NCBI RefSeq assembly: GCF_004770265.1
Contig: NZ_RQGQ01000017.1
Location: 744,001-808,000, forward strand
Direction of reading: 5' to 3'
DNA length: 64,000 bases
Source: Leptospira congkakensis
GTDB lineage: Bacteria > Spirochaetota > Leptospiria > Leptospirales > Leptospiraceae
The notes beneath the pieces were generated by a model. The model was not told the origin of the DNA. It saw only the letters and a program-made list of their open reading frames with translations, and did no database searches. Below, one piece after another: positions 19,065-28,272 of the stretch; the stretch's first letter is position 1, and each line of letters starts with the position of its first letter. The position numbers were made by a program, and so were the translations under genes.

Positions 19065-19940
19065 CTAAATTGTTTGTAAATACAGCCAAAGTGCTTTGAG
19101 TTCTGTGTCCGTTAGTTGACCCAAACTTTGCCAAGGCATTGGAAATTTCATCTCTGAACCATCTGGACGTTTTCCTGTTCTGATGGTTTGGATGAAATTA
19201 GATTCCGTATAATTTGTTAAACCAATTTTACTGATATCTTGTGCTTGAGGCCATTCCGGTGGTGCACCTTGGATCGGACCTCCTTTTAAGTTAAATCCAT
19301 GACAACCGGTACAAGTTGACGCAACATATTTTCCATATTCCAAAGAAACAGAAGGTTTAATATTTGTTAAGTGAACTGTCTCGTGGTTGATGATTTCAGC
19401 GGAAACAAAGATTGGAATTTCTCCAATCAAATATAAAAATCTTCCCAAGAGGCCTGGTTTGATGTCTCCTTTTGGTTTGTCTACGGCAGGAGTGGAACGT
19501 AAATAGGAAATCAATTTGCCAATGTCTTCGTTGGTCATTCCGTGAAAATCGGTGGAAGGCATAAAGATTAAAGCTTTACCATTTTTGCCGACACCATGTC
19601 GGATGGAAATGGCAAGTTCTTCATCAGATCTGTTTGATAAAACTCCCCCTTTACCCGATGTTAGGTTTGATCCAGAAAGAGTTCCGATTGCCGGATCATC
19701 AATAAATGTTTTTCCGCTTCCATCTACATCATGGCAATCACCACATCCTCTTGATTGATAGAGACGTTTTCCTTCCGCTATGTCAACTGGTTTGGAAAAT
19801 TTAGGAATGGGAACAGATTTTACTTCATAGGTTTTGTTCATACGTACTGAACTGATCGCAAAGATTGTAGCGACTAACAGTACGACTATGCCCAATAAAG
19901 ATAGGAAGGTGAAAAGAAAGATACGGGAAATTTTTTTCAT
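19065..19940 (-). CDS. Dihaem cytochrome c, membrane-anchored
   Basis: 291 aa. N-terminal hydrophobic anchor (about 5-30) and two c-type haem sites, CGDCH (about residue 65) and CTGCH (about 213), with later Met candidates for axial ligation (FMPSTDF; MKFPMPW). This is a periplasmic electron carrier of the two-domain cytochrome c class found with dehydrogenases. ATG 19940 opens the anchor; the open frame extends 45 codons further upstream but that part is Pro/Ser/Gly-rich repeat DNA and not protein-like. No adjacent dehydrogenase gene. A GC-rich repeat lies just upstream of its promoter region. Confidence 0.85.
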   Translation of the reverse strand: MKKISRIFLFTFLSLLGIVVLLVATIFAISSVRMNKTYEVKSVPIPKFSKPVDIAEGKRLYQSRGCGDCHDVDGSGKTFIDDPAIGTLSGSNLTSGKGGVLSNRSDEELAISIRHGVGKNGKALIFMPSTDFHGMTNEDIGKLISYLRSTPAVDKPKGDIKPGLLGRFLYLIGEIPIFVSAEIINHETVHLTNIKPSVSLEYGKYVASTCTGCHGFNLKGGPIQGAPPEWPQAQDISKIGLTNYTESNFIQTIRTGKRPDGSEMKFPMPWQSLGQLTDTELKALWLYLQTI

Positions 19941-19999
19941 AGGTGGAGGAATTAGAATCGAAATAAGAATTTGGTCAAGTGGGATTTTGGTGGGTTGCG

Positions 20000-20083
20000 A
20001 GGGGGGTGGATGTACAGGATTGGATATCAGTATCCCCGCCCGATTAGAGGGTGGGGAACTAGACCCGCCTCCCAATGAGTTCC
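20000..20083. repeat. Interspersed GC-rich repeat, copy 1
   Basis: About 80 bp, beginning with a G-run and containing TATCCCCGCCCGATT and GGGTGGGGAACTAGACCC. It matches 28336-28416 over its whole length, same orientation, with three substitutions and one 1-nt indel in the last 70 nt plus a 2-nt difference near the G-run. It sits about 60 bp upstream of the cytochrome start codon. The 372-bp gap 19941-20312 holds only this repeat and the hairpin at 20194-20255. Confidence 0.8.
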
Positions 20084-20193
20084 AAATATCATATTTTCCA
20101 GAAAAAGGAAATTTCTTTCCAAAGCCTAAAAATTTTTAGTTTGGGAAAGTTCATATTTCTCTCTGTTTTCATCGTGTTTGTATTGGGATTTTT

Positions 20194-20255
20194 TCCCGCC
20201 ACCGATCGCAGTGGAAATCCTTTCCCGAAGGGAAAGATTGGAACGGAGAGCGGGA
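20194..20255. repeat. Long palindromic intergenic element (REP-like)
   Basis: Nested inverted repeats: TCCCGC (20194-20199) with GCGGGA (20250-20255) outside, and a perfect CTTTCCC-GAA-GGGAAAG (20220-20236) inside. GC-rich in an AT-rich intergenic region, followed by TTTTT. It would fold into one large hairpin and could terminate transcripts reading toward the cytochrome or away from the propeller operon end. Only one copy is seen in this window, so calling it an interspersed repeat is inference. Confidence 0.5.
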
Positions 20256-20312
20256 TCGCTTTTTAGTTTTGATTAGCGTTTCAGAATTAATTGCGAGGCA
20301 CAAAAATATCAA

Positions 20313-21620
20313 CTATAGATTGTTAGGGTATGGCATCGTGACAAATCCTTTGAAGCCATCTTGGTAAACGGCTAGGTATAGTTTTTCTTTTCCTGGCACA
20401 ACAACGATGATATAAGAAAATAAACTTCCGTCGTGGACTGAATAGTATATCGGATTTGTACCGTTAGGTGACAGTGCGATGATACTTGTTTTTTTTGATA
20501 CGGGTTGTAGTTTTTCAGGGATGTAGAGAACGAGACGTTTCCAAAATGGATGTTTGTGTAACCAAGTAATGAGTTTGGATCTTTCTACGGGGATGGCAAT
20601 CCAAATCCGTCCACTTGGATCTCTATCCATACCATCGGGAAATCCAGGAAGGCCTTCGATGACTAGTTCGTCTTTTCCAGATTTATCGCCAGTTAGGTGT
20701 AATCGAATGAGTCTGGATTTTGAGAGTTCATTCAGTAAGATAGAGGATTCTTGTTCGCTTTCTTTTTGCGAGTATTCCAATAAAATTCCATCTAAGTAAG
20801 TATACTGGTGTGCGATCAAACTTGCGGTGTTATCTTTTAAATCATATTTCCAAAGATGTCCATTTCGTCCTAATGTGAGAACTTCTTGTTTTGATTGTAT
20901 ACTCACGCCAAGGATTGCATTTGGATGGTCGTAGGGTTCTGTGAAATAGATTCTTTCTCCGTCTTTACTAATCGCCAAGTCGTCTGCTTTTTCCACATTG
21001 CGGCTGTTAGTATTATTTAACTCGCTGATTGGAATTTTAGTTTCTTTGCCTTTGGAATAAAAAATACCAATTTGATCATTGGATGGTTCTTTTGTTTTGT
21101 CCACAAGGGGAACTCGTGTGCCAATTTTACGAATTTGTTTTGTGGAGATAGTGAGTTCGTAAATCCCAGGTGTTTCGTTGAGGTTACTTTCATGTTGTTT
21201 TCCACGTGACAAACACATATAAATGATATCTTGATTTTTTGGATGAAACACCATACCACCAGGTAGAAGCGGAGTTTTCACAAATGGTTCCGCTAGGTTA
21301 GTGGTTAGATCAACTTTCCAAATCCATCCATCAATGGAAGCGACAAAGGCTCTACCTAAATCTTCCTGGAGAAGGATTTCATCTTGCGCCGGTAAATTTG
21401 ATCCACTAATCGTTACATTTTGTTTGATGGGATCACCTTCGGATTTGATTGATTCTATGGAAGGATTGTAAGGAAGATCAACAGGGCCTTTGATTTGATT
21501 TTTAAAATATTCTTCTGGTGTTCTGCAAGATAATAAAATCAAAGATACAAAGAATATAACTATCGGACTTGAGTTTCGATAGTTATGGAATGAAGGAGAG
21601 TTTATAATATTTTTTTTCAT
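20313..21620 (-). CDS. Beta-propeller lipoprotein (SMP-30/strictosidine-synthase-like), paralogue 2
   Basis: 435 aa from ATG 21620, which has AGGTGA 9 nt upstream; an in-frame GTG lies at 21632. Signal sequence with lipobox LLSC, so outer- or inner-membrane lipoprotein. Repeated six-bladed-propeller features: DGWIWKVD, FHPKNQDIIYMC, DDLAISKDGERIYFTEP, TYLDGILL, LPGFPDGMDRDPSGRIWIAI. The SRP-like strand order resembles the strictosidine synthase/gluconolactonase/APMAP group, whose members are lactonases or esterases. It is clearly paralogous to the gene just upstream and begins 1 bp after its stop. Confidence 0.75.
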   Translation of the reverse strand: MKKNIINSPSFHNYRNSSPIVIFFVSLILLSCRTPEEYFKNQIKGPVDLPYNPSIESIKSEGDPIKQNVTISGSNLPAQDEILLQEDLGRAFVASIDGWIWKVDLTTNLAEPFVKTPLLPGGMVFHPKNQDIIYMCLSRGKQHESNLNETPGIYELTISTKQIRKIGTRVPLVDKTKEPSNDQIGIFYSKGKETKIPISELNNTNSRNVEKADDLAISKDGERIYFTEPYDHPNAILGVSIQSKQEVLTLGRNGHLWKYDLKDNTASLIAHQYTYLDGILLEYSQKESEQESSILLNELSKSRLIRLHLTGDKSGKDELVIEGLPGFPDGMDRDPSGRIWIAIPVERSKLITWLHKHPFWKRLVLYIPEKLQPVSKKTSIIALSPNGTNPIYYSVHDGSLFSYIIVVVPGKEKLYLAVYQDGFKGFVTMPYPNNL

Positions 21621-21621
21621 T

Positions 21622-22875
21622 TTACTTTTCACCTAACTTTAAACTATCGGTAGGGATGGAATATAATCCTCTAGAGGTTGTGTCAAAGGATGGAAAATAA
21701 AGAAAATTCAAATTGGGAACTGCCACGGAGATATCTTTGATTTTGGAACCATCATGCATTGAATAATATAGAGCTTTTTTACCGGATGGATCAAGTAGTA
21801 GAATCCCTGTTTTTTTGGCGATGGGAAGGATTCGTTGGGGAATCGATAATAACAATGGTTTTAGCCACGGGTTGTTATGAACAAAATTAATAAGACCCGA
21901 ACGAGGTTTGATGATCCCAACCCAAATTCTACCTAATGAATCTCGTTCTAAACCATCCGCAAGTCCCGGAAGATTTTCGAATAAAATTTCAAACGTTCCT
22001 TCTTGTTTGCCACTGATGTTTGCTTTGATGATTCTGAACTTTGTTGTTTCCGTGATGATGACTGATTCTTCTTTAGAAGAGGAATGATCGGCAATGATGA
22101 TGCCATCAACAAAAGTAAATCCACTCATGATGAGAGAAACTGTATTTTGTTTTCTATCATACATCCAAAGTTTGCCATGAGGATAAAGTCCAATTGCCTC
22201 GGGAACGGCACCACTTCCCATTGCTGCGTTAGGTCTTTCAAATGGTTCTGAAATATAAATTCGATTTCCATCTTTAGATACGGCGAGATCATTACATAAG
22301 GAGAAGGTTCTTGAATTGGATTCGTTTAAATTTCGAAGAGAGAACGTAGGTCTTTTTGCTTCTGGATAAACTGTTTCAAAATCTGATTTTTCTAAATTAG
22401 GTAGGTTGAGTAAAAGCGGAACCACTGATTTTGTTTTGATATTAATTTCATATAAACCAACGCGATTGGTTGCATCATAATTAACTCCACCAAGTCTTGA
22501 AGCACAAGCGAGTATGGATTCATTGGATTTGTTTGAAAATTGTAAGCCCGCTGGATTCACGGGAGGTTTTACCCAAGCTTCTGCTGATTTTGTTTTGAAA
22601 TCTAATTTCCAAATCCATCCATCCATTCCGGAAGCATAAGCAATTTGATTTTTGTTATCGAAGATAAGATCGTCATGACCAGGTAACTCAGGAAAGTCGA
22701 TTTTTAAATGGTTCAAAAAAGGATCTGGTTGGTTTACTTCTAGAATTGAATCAGGAACTTTTCCTAGTTTATAGGCTTCTCCAATTTTGATATTACCGGA
22801 ATTACATCCAATGAATAGAAAAAAGATAATTGAATAGATAGAGTAAATAGAGTTTATAGAAAATAAAAATTTCAT
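21622..22875 (-). CDS. Beta-propeller lipoprotein (SMP-30/strictosidine-synthase-like), paralogue 1
   Basis: 417 aa from ATG 22875, which overlaps the stop of the M24 gene (ATGA). The start opens a signal peptide ending in FIGC, a lipoprotein lipobox. Propeller motifs parallel those of the next gene: DGWIWKLD, CNDLAVSKDGNRIYISEPFERPNAAMG, FVDGIII, LPGLADGLERDSLGRIWVGI. Members of this fold hydrolyse lactones or esters using a Ca2+ site, but I cannot assign the substrate. Tandem duplication within one operon suggests two related substrates or a heteromer. Confidence 0.75.
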   Translation of the reverse strand: MKFLFSINSIYSIYSIIFFLFIGCNSGNIKIGEAYKLGKVPDSILEVNQPDPFLNHLKIDFPELPGHDDLIFDNKNQIAYASGMDGWIWKLDFKTKSAEAWVKPPVNPAGLQFSNKSNESILACASRLGGVNYDATNRVGLYEINIKTKSVVPLLLNLPNLEKSDFETVYPEAKRPTFSLRNLNESNSRTFSLCNDLAVSKDGNRIYISEPFERPNAAMGSGAVPEAIGLYPHGKLWMYDRKQNTVSLIMSGFTFVDGIIIADHSSSKEESVIITETTKFRIIKANISGKQEGTFEILFENLPGLADGLERDSLGRIWVGIIKPRSGLINFVHNNPWLKPLLLSIPQRILPIAKKTGILLLDPSGKKALYYSMHDGSKIKDISVAVPNLNFLYFPSFDTTSRGLYSIPTDSLKLGEK

Positions 22876-23759
22876 ATTGTTTCCTTTTGTGTTTTGTATT
22901 TGTTTACATGTGGGACATCGTTGTCTAACCAATAGGCTTTGTCTTTTTCCACTACTAAGATTTCTTCAAATTTAAAACCAGTTTTTCCTCTTCCTAAATG
23001 TGGTTCGATAGCCCAAAGTCCAACTTTATCTCCTTCATGGTCAGGAGTTAAGAGTTCTGGTAAAACTTTGTGTGATAAAAATTCGTAAGATCCTTGTAAG
23101 CTAAACCAACTTGCAAAACTAATTGGCAACAAAGGAAAGGAAATATTGGGAAGGTTTACTTTATAAACACGATGGCCTAGTACTGCAAAAGGATACAATG
23201 CATGTACATTATCGAATCCGGCATTTTTTGCATCGGAATCAATTTTCCACCAAATTTCAGAAGGAGTCATAGGTGAACTAAAATAGTTTGGAATTTCTTT
23301 TCGAAGTTGTAATAGATAATCCATACCTTTATCGAGTTCAGAATTTTTGATTAGCGATGATGAATATCCAATATCACCTATGTAACCATCTACCACAGGT
23401 GAAACATCTAGAATAAAAGATTCTTCTTCCTTTAAGATTTTTTTGCCAGGATGGAATTGAGTGAAACGTTTGTATCCATCGAATCTTGCGTGTTCGCCGA
23501 ACCAAGCAAAAGGTCTATGTAAAAATACTTTAACCCCATGATCCCGTAAAAATTCATCCATACGTTTTGCGGTTTGTTTTTCTGTCCAACCAGGAACTAA
23601 TTCTTTTTCAACTGTGGTAACACAATCATAAGCAAGTCTTTGAGCTTTTAAAAAGCCGGCTTTCTGTTCTGGTGTAGGAATTCTGATTGATTCAGAATTT
23701 AATTTTGAAAATTTCGAGGAGAGTTTGGAAAACAATCCTTTTTCTTGGGTTAAGGGCAT
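22872..23759 (-). CDS. M24 (creatinase/aminopeptidase fold) family protein
   Basis: 295 aa, cytoplasmic (no signal peptide). The pita-bread fold metal ligands are all present: D118 and D129 (ILDVSPVVDGYIGDIG, spacing 11), H196 (LGHRVYK), E252 (WAIEPHLG) and E265/E266 (FKFEEILVV). It is a single-domain form. The family includes methionine aminopeptidase, prolidase and creatinase; an insertion around 200-225 and the lack of the usual peptidase HTGHG context leave the substrate open. First gene of the operon with two propeller lipoproteins. The AraC gene lies 84 bp upstream, same direction. Confidence 0.75.
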   Translation of the reverse strand: MPLTQEKGLFSKLSSKFSKLNSESIRIPTPEQKAGFLKAQRLAYDCVTTVEKELVPGWTEKQTAKRMDEFLRDHGVKVFLHRPFAWFGEHARFDGYKRFTQFHPGKKILKEEESFILDVSPVVDGYIGDIGYSSSLIKNSELDKGMDYLLQLRKEIPNYFSSPMTPSEIWWKIDSDAKNAGFDNVHALYPFAVLGHRVYKVNLPNISFPLLPISFASWFSLQGSYEFLSHKVLPELLTPDHEGDKVGLWAIEPHLGRGKTGFKFEEILVVEKDKAYWLDNDVPHVNKYKTQKETI

Positions 23760-23843
23760 TGGTTTTTCTTTTCCTTGGTAGAAAAAGAGAATAACAAATT
23801 ATAAATATCTCTGCTTGAATGATTCCGGTATTATTAAAAATTA

Positions 23844-24638
23844 TTAAAGAATTTCGTTTGGTTCACAGAAGCGAACTTCTGCTGTTTTGAGATGTCCAAA
23901 AAATAAAGAAGGGATAAATCCAAAATTTTCTTTGAATGTTCTAGAAAAATGAGCCGAATCGGAAAAACCTGCTGCATGAGCCGCGTCAGTCAGATTATTG
24001 CCTGCTTTTAATTCTTTGACTGCTCGTAGAATTCTCACCCATAACAAATATCTTCGCAGTGGAATACCTAAGTTTTCTTTAAACAATCGAATCAATCTAT
24101 CTTCTGAAATGGAAAAGTCTTTTCCAATTTCTTTCATCCGAATGCTATTCGGAATTTCCATTCTAATTTTTTGAGCAATTTTTTGAATTCTTGGATCAAT
24201 ACTTGTTTCTAAGGTATCAAATGGATAAACCGTACGAAGTAAATTTAATTGAAGTTTGGTGGCTTCGGTATCATTTAAATCACCATAATACAGTGCTTTA
24301 AGAGAATCCATTAAGGGTAAAAAATTTTGGATGTCTAAACGTTTGACTTCACCTGAAGATATATGTTTTGAGATAGAACCAAATTCGTAAGTTTCTGGAT
24401 CTATCAGTAGTGCCACCATTTCAACCCCAGGAGAAATGGTTCGATGATGAGTGTTGGGGCCAACAAGTGCGACTCGGTAAAATTGTTTACCCAAATCTGT
24501 TTCGATCATGATTTCTTTTTCGAGTGAAATGGCGAGTGTGGCAGCATAATGGGAATGAAAATCAGTCTGCATGTTGTTTGTTGCAAACATCACACGACTA
24601 TTCCATAAATAAAGTATGCTTTTGTTTTCAGACTCCAT
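23844..24638 (-). CDS. AraC-family transcriptional regulator
   Basis: 264 aa. N-terminal sensor region with a cupin-like FHSHYAATLAISLEKEI strand (about 28-44), C-terminal double HTH of AraC/XylS type (about 165-250): IRMKEIGKDFSISEDRLIRLF, then LTDAAHAAGFSDSAHFSRTFKENFGFIPS. It would bind DNA in response to an unknown ligand. Located upstream of the M24/propeller operon and on the same strand, so that operon is the obvious candidate target. It lies 62 bp after DUF1801. Confidence 0.85.
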   Translation of the reverse strand: MESENKSILYLWNSRVMFATNNMQTDFHSHYAATLAISLEKEIMIETDLGKQFYRVALVGPNTHHRTISPGVEMVALLIDPETYEFGSISKHISSGEVKRLDIQNFLPLMDSLKALYYGDLNDTEATKLQLNLLRTVYPFDTLETSIDPRIQKIAQKIRMEIPNSIRMKEIGKDFSISEDRLIRLFKENLGIPLRRYLLWVRILRAVKELKAGNNLTDAAHAAGFSDSAHFSRTFKENFGFIPSLFFGHLKTAEVRFCEPNEIL

Positions 24639-24700
24639 TTCGAATCCCCGTGTTTAAAAAAGAAAGTAGTAACAGCGCAAAACTAATAACTCATCTTTCA

Positions 24701-25120
24701 TCATTTTTTCGAGATCGTTTTTTGGGGATGGGTAGTCTTTTTTTTTTGAGCTTTTTTCTTAGTTTTTTCTAAATTCTCAGCAACTCTAAATTTAACAATT
24801 TTTTTGATCAAAACATAGGGAATCGGTTCACTTAACGGAAATTGAATGGAGCCTTTTCCAAATTTATATTTTGAAATTTCTTTTTGGAAGGCAATGTTCC
24901 CTGAAGGAAGAGCATAAAATCCTATATGTTTTGCATATGCTGCAAAATGAACCAAATTTCCATTCAACGCAAATGTTGGCATTGCGTAACTGATGATTTC
25001 CTTTGCTTCTGGTGCTTCTTTTTGAATTGTACTTCGAATTTTCTGAAGGATGTTTTGAACATCCTTCGGAAAATTTTCTATATATTCATCGATTGATTTA
25101 GGAATCTTAGTCGATTTCAT
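24701..25120 (-). CDS. DUF1801 (YdhG-like) domain protein
   Basis: 139 aa, small cytoplasmic protein. DUF1801 features: IDEYIENFPKDVQNILQKIRSTIQKEAPEAKE, ISYAMPTFALNG, then a basic Lys-rich tail (about 118-139) not typical of the core domain. The related YdhG/frataxin-like proteins are linked to iron handling. Last gene of the ArsR operon, 12 bp after the MATE gene; DUF1801 proteins commonly accompany ArsR/SRPBCC genes. Confidence 0.75.
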   Translation of the reverse strand: MKSTKIPKSIDEYIENFPKDVQNILQKIRSTIQKEAPEAKEIISYAMPTFALNGNLVHFAAYAKHIGFYALPSGNIAFQKEISKYKFGKGSIQFPLSEPIPYVLIKKIVKFRVAENLEKTKKKAQKKKTTHPQKTISKK

Positions 25121-25132
25121 ACTGAATCAGTT

Positions 25133-26524
25133 TTAAACCTTGGCTTGTTTCCAACTTCCCTTAGTGAACAACCAAAGCGTAAATATACCAACAGAAGTTT
25201 CTGAAATCATTATCGCCCAGAAAACTCCAGTGGGACCAAATGCTAAATGTTTTCCTAATATATAAGCCAAAGGGATTTGAATGATCCAAAAGAAAACTAC
25301 GTTGATTTTTGTGGGAGTGATGGTATCACCTGCACCATTAAATGCCTGTCCAGCTGCCATCCACCAAGCGTAAATAAAATACGAATAGGATACAATTTGT
25401 AACCATTCTCCACCAATGTGAATTACTTCTTTATCATCGGTAAAGATCGCAATTAAATTTTCACCGTAGAAGTAATACACTATCGCAACAATGATCAAAT
25501 AACCCATGTTACAGAATCCTGTAAACCATACTGATTGTTCCGCCCGTTCTGGTTTTCCAGCTCCAAGGTTTTGGCCCACTAAGGTTGCCACTGCATTGGA
25601 CATCCCCCAGGAAGGCATCATGGTAAACATCATGGTTCTCATTGCGATGGTGGCTCCAGCAACGGTTTGGCTTCCAAACTCGGAAAGGATTCTCATGATA
25701 AAAATCCAAGATGTCATTCCCACAATCATTTGGCCAATTCCACCAAGAGAAGTTTTTAATAAACCTTGGATTGTCTCCCATTCAATTTTTAGATGAGACT
25801 TGAGAATTCGAATGTGTTTTCCACCTTGGAATAATAACCATAATTGAAACAATACACCAATCCCACGTCCTAAGTTTGTGGCAATGGCTGCACCTGTGAT
25901 TCCGTACGCAGGAATGGGTCCCCACCCAAAAATTAAAATAGGATCTAAAACGATATTTAATCCATTGGAAATCCATAATACTCTCATGGAGATTGCTGCA
26001 TCACCGGCCCCACGAAAAACTGCGTTGATCAAAAAGAGTAATACGATTACGATATTCCCACCTAACATCCATTGCATATAGTGGTAACCTTCTGTCAGTA
26101 CCCATTCATCTCCACCCATCAGTGCCAAAAGTTCTTTAGAGAAAAAGATACCTGCAATGGCAAAAGGAATGGAAGCAAGGATCGCGATCCAAATGGATTG
26201 AACTGCAGCAACTCCTGCTTTATCTTTTTCTTTTTCACCAATCCTTCTTGCAACAACTGCCGTGACAGAAAAAGAAAGACCCATTGCTACTGAATACAAT
26301 AGAAATAAATAAGTTTCCGTAAGACCAACGGTTGCAACTGCGGAAGCACCTAGAGCACTCACAAAGTATATATCGACAACAGCAAATACAGATTCTAATA
26401 CAAGTTCCAATACCATCGGAACTGAAAGGAGAAATAGGGCCTTACGAATGCTGACTTCAGTATAGTCTTCTTCTGAACCGGCGAGGGCTTTTTTTAAATC
26501 ATTCCATAAACTAGCGCTTGTCAT
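25133..26524 (-). CDS. MATE-family multidrug efflux transporter
   Basis: 463 aa, about 12 membrane segments. Landmarks: SVPMVLELVLESVFAVVDIYFV in the first helix, NAVFRGAGDA mid-protein, and GQAFNGAGDT in the second half, the repeated MATE pattern. Exports cationic drugs or metabolites with Na+ or H+. ATG 26524 overlaps the stop of the upstream gene (ATGA), better than the further ATG at 26542. Fourth gene of the ArsR operon. Confidence 0.85.
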   Translation of the reverse strand: MTSASLWNDLKKALAGSEEDYTEVSIRKALFLLSVPMVLELVLESVFAVVDIYFVSALGASAVATVGLTETYLFLLYSVAMGLSFSVTAVVARRIGEKEKDKAGVAAVQSIWIAILASIPFAIAGIFFSKELLALMGGDEWVLTEGYHYMQWMLGGNIVIVLLFLINAVFRGAGDAAISMRVLWISNGLNIVLDPILIFGWGPIPAYGITGAAIATNLGRGIGVLFQLWLLFQGGKHIRILKSHLKIEWETIQGLLKTSLGGIGQMIVGMTSWIFIMRILSEFGSQTVAGATIAMRTMMFTMMPSWGMSNAVATLVGQNLGAGKPERAEQSVWFTGFCNMGYLIIVAIVYYFYGENLIAIFTDDKEVIHIGGEWLQIVSYSYFIYAWWMAAGQAFNGAGDTITPTKINVVFFWIIQIPLAYILGKHLAFGPTGVFWAIMISETSVGIFTLWLFTKGSWKQAKV

Positions 26525-26901
26525 TTTGAACTTTCCTGCCATAGATAAATTTTACCACCTAAGTAAGCAATTGGCGGTGTCAGTACAACTAAAGACCAAG
26601 CATACCACCATGGTCCAAGATGTCCTGCGAAGATAACACCGGCAATACCGAGCACCAAACCAATCCCACCCAAAATATATGAATGTAACATTGGATTTTT
26701 TGGTGCTAATCTTGCTGTTAAGTAACATCCCAAAATACTAAAAACGATACGATAACCTAAAACAAATAAAACTATTGGAGTTGATACAAACAAATTATCG
26801 TAAGGAAGAACTCCTGAAACTTTTAAAATCGTATCGACCAAAATAGAGAGAATCACGTTGGATAATAATCCAACAATGACTGCGATAGAACTTTTTAACA
26901 T
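26521..26901 (-). CDS. Small integral membrane protein
   Basis: 126 aa with four hydrophobic segments (about 5-25, 42-62, 70-90, 98-117) connected by short loops; APKNPMLHS precedes the third. No family I can name with confidence. It lies between the SRPBCC gene (33-bp gap) and the MATE gene (4-bp overlap), so it belongs to the ArsR-controlled operon. Confidence 0.6.
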   Translation of the reverse strand: MLKSSIAVIVGLLSNVILSILVDTILKVSGVLPYDNLFVSTPIVLFVLGYRIVFSILGCYLTARLAPKNPMLHSYILGGIGLVLGIAGVIFAGHLGPWWYAWSLVVLTPPIAYLGGKIYLWQESSK

Positions 26902-26934
26902 ATTGATAAATTTCCTTTATATGTGGTCACGAGT

Positions 26935-27909
26935 TTATATACTTTCTTTTTGGCTAAGGTATTGATTGAGTCTCGAAAGAGTTTGTTTGCCACCTTCAAT
27001 AGCACCAATTCCTAATTTTGTATTTCGAACGTTTGTATCAGAAAAGGTCATTTGCATCTTGATGACGGTTTTATTTGTATCGAGGGCAATTAGATATACC
27101 TTCACTAAAAAATCATCTTTTTTATTTGCATCACCAGATCCATGTGTGTACTCCATGTAATCGAAATTCCTAATTTCTTTGTATTCGATTACATTGGGAT
27201 AATTTGTACCATCTGGCCCGAGCATATTAAAAATCCATTTTCCACCAATGCGAAATTCTTTTGTTTGTGTAGTGGTTTTAAATCCGTTAGGTCCCCACCA
27301 TTGTCCAATGGACTCTGAATCTGCAAATGCGTTGAAAATTAATTCCTGCGGATGATTTAAGATTTTTTCTATATAAATTTCATTGGATTTAGGAAGTGCA
27401 TTTTCTTCTAGTTTTTCGAAACTATCTGACCAACCTTCTTTCATTCCCGATTTTGCAAAACCATCGCGAATTTGGTTGTTTGCAAATTCAGTAAGAAGAA
27501 TGACTTTTGTTTTGCCATCGGTTTCTTCAAATAAAACTCTCAGTTTTGAATTTAAGAGTTCGCGACTTCCAATAGGCCCTGTTAATTTTTGGATTTCATC
27601 CACCCATTCATCTGGATGTTCATCAACTAAATCACTGATAACAAAACTTTGGAAGGGAGTGATTTCTAAAAATTTTCCAATAATAGGATAATCTACACCA
27701 TCAGGAGATCGCATAACAATTCTATACGATCCGCCCACCTTAAAATCAAATTCGACGGTAGGATTTGTGAATCCTTTTGGACCCCACCATTTTGAAATGT
27801 GTAAAGGGTTTGTCCAAACTTCCCAAACTAATTGGATTGGAGCATCAAACAATCGTTCGATACGAACTGTCTTTTCTTCTAATGTAAGAATTGATTCTGA
27901 TTTAAACAT
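26935..27909 (-). CDS. Tandem SRPBCC (AHSA1-like) domain protein
   Basis: 324 aa built from two AHSA1/SRPBCC domains. Each begins with a PxELVW/F-type helix (QLVWEVWTNPLHISKWWGP near 28 and ELIFNAFADSESIGQWWGP near 188) and has the FKVGGSYRIVMRSPDG or FRIGGKWIFNMLGPDG turn. Most ArsR-linked homologues have a single domain, so this is a duplication/fusion. The fold binds hydrophobic ligands. It starts 1 bp after the ArsR stop. Confidence 0.85.
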   Translation of the reverse strand: MFKSESILTLEEKTVRIERLFDAPIQLVWEVWTNPLHISKWWGPKGFTNPTVEFDFKVGGSYRIVMRSPDGVDYPIIGKFLEITPFQSFVISDLVDEHPDEWVDEIQKLTGPIGSRELLNSKLRVLFEETDGKTKVILLTEFANNQIRDGFAKSGMKEGWSDSFEKLEENALPKSNEIYIEKILNHPQELIFNAFADSESIGQWWGPNGFKTTTQTKEFRIGGKWIFNMLGPDGTNYPNVIEYKEIRNFDYMEYTHGSGDANKKDDFLVKVYLIALDTNKTVIKMQMTFSDTNVRNTKLGIGAIEGGKQTLSRLNQYLSQKESI

Positions 27910-27910
27910 T

Positions 27911-28264
27911 TTAATTTTTCCCTTTTGATTTTTGTAGTTCGATTAAGTAGGCATCCAAACGATCCAATCGTTCTTCCCATAACTTTTTGTATTGTTCCAA
28001 CCATTCGTTGGCTTCCTTTAGAGCTTCCACCTTCAATCGACAAGGTCGGAATTGAGCAGCCTTGCCTTTCTCGATTAACCCAGCTTTTTCCAGCACCTTT
28101 AGGTGTTTTGATATTCCGGGTAAACTCATCTGGAAAGGTTCCGCTAGTTGTATCACTGTGGCCTCTCCCGAGACCAATTGCATGAGGATCTTTCGGCGCG
28201 TAGGGTCTGCCAACGCCTGAAAAGTTGCATTTAAAGTTTCTTCAGAATCCAATAATTTAACCAT
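27911..28264 (-). CDS. ArsR-family transcriptional repressor
   Basis: 117 aa from ATG 28264. The winged HTH reads ALADPTRRKILMQL, then SLPGISKHLKVLEKAGLI and a wing. No metal-binding Cys pair is seen (no CVC motif), so it belongs to the SdpR-like metal-independent group usually found next to SRPBCC proteins. The longer frame start (TTG 28315) is inside the promoter -35 and is rejected. It heads the operon with SRPBCC, membrane protein, MATE and DUF1801, and its own promoter carries a matching palindrome. Confidence 0.85.
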   Translation of the reverse strand: MVKLLDSEETLNATFQALADPTRRKILMQLVSGEATVIQLAEPFQMSLPGISKHLKVLEKAGLIEKGKAAQFRPCRLKVEALKEANEWLEQYKKLWEERLDRLDAYLIELQKSKGKN

Positions 28265-28272
28265 ATGGCTAA

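Noticed and set aside
19941..20075. 45-codon N-terminal extension of the cytochrome c frame
   Set aside because: It is Gly/Ser/Pro-rich translation of the interspersed repeat; ATG 19940 opens directly into the membrane anchor.
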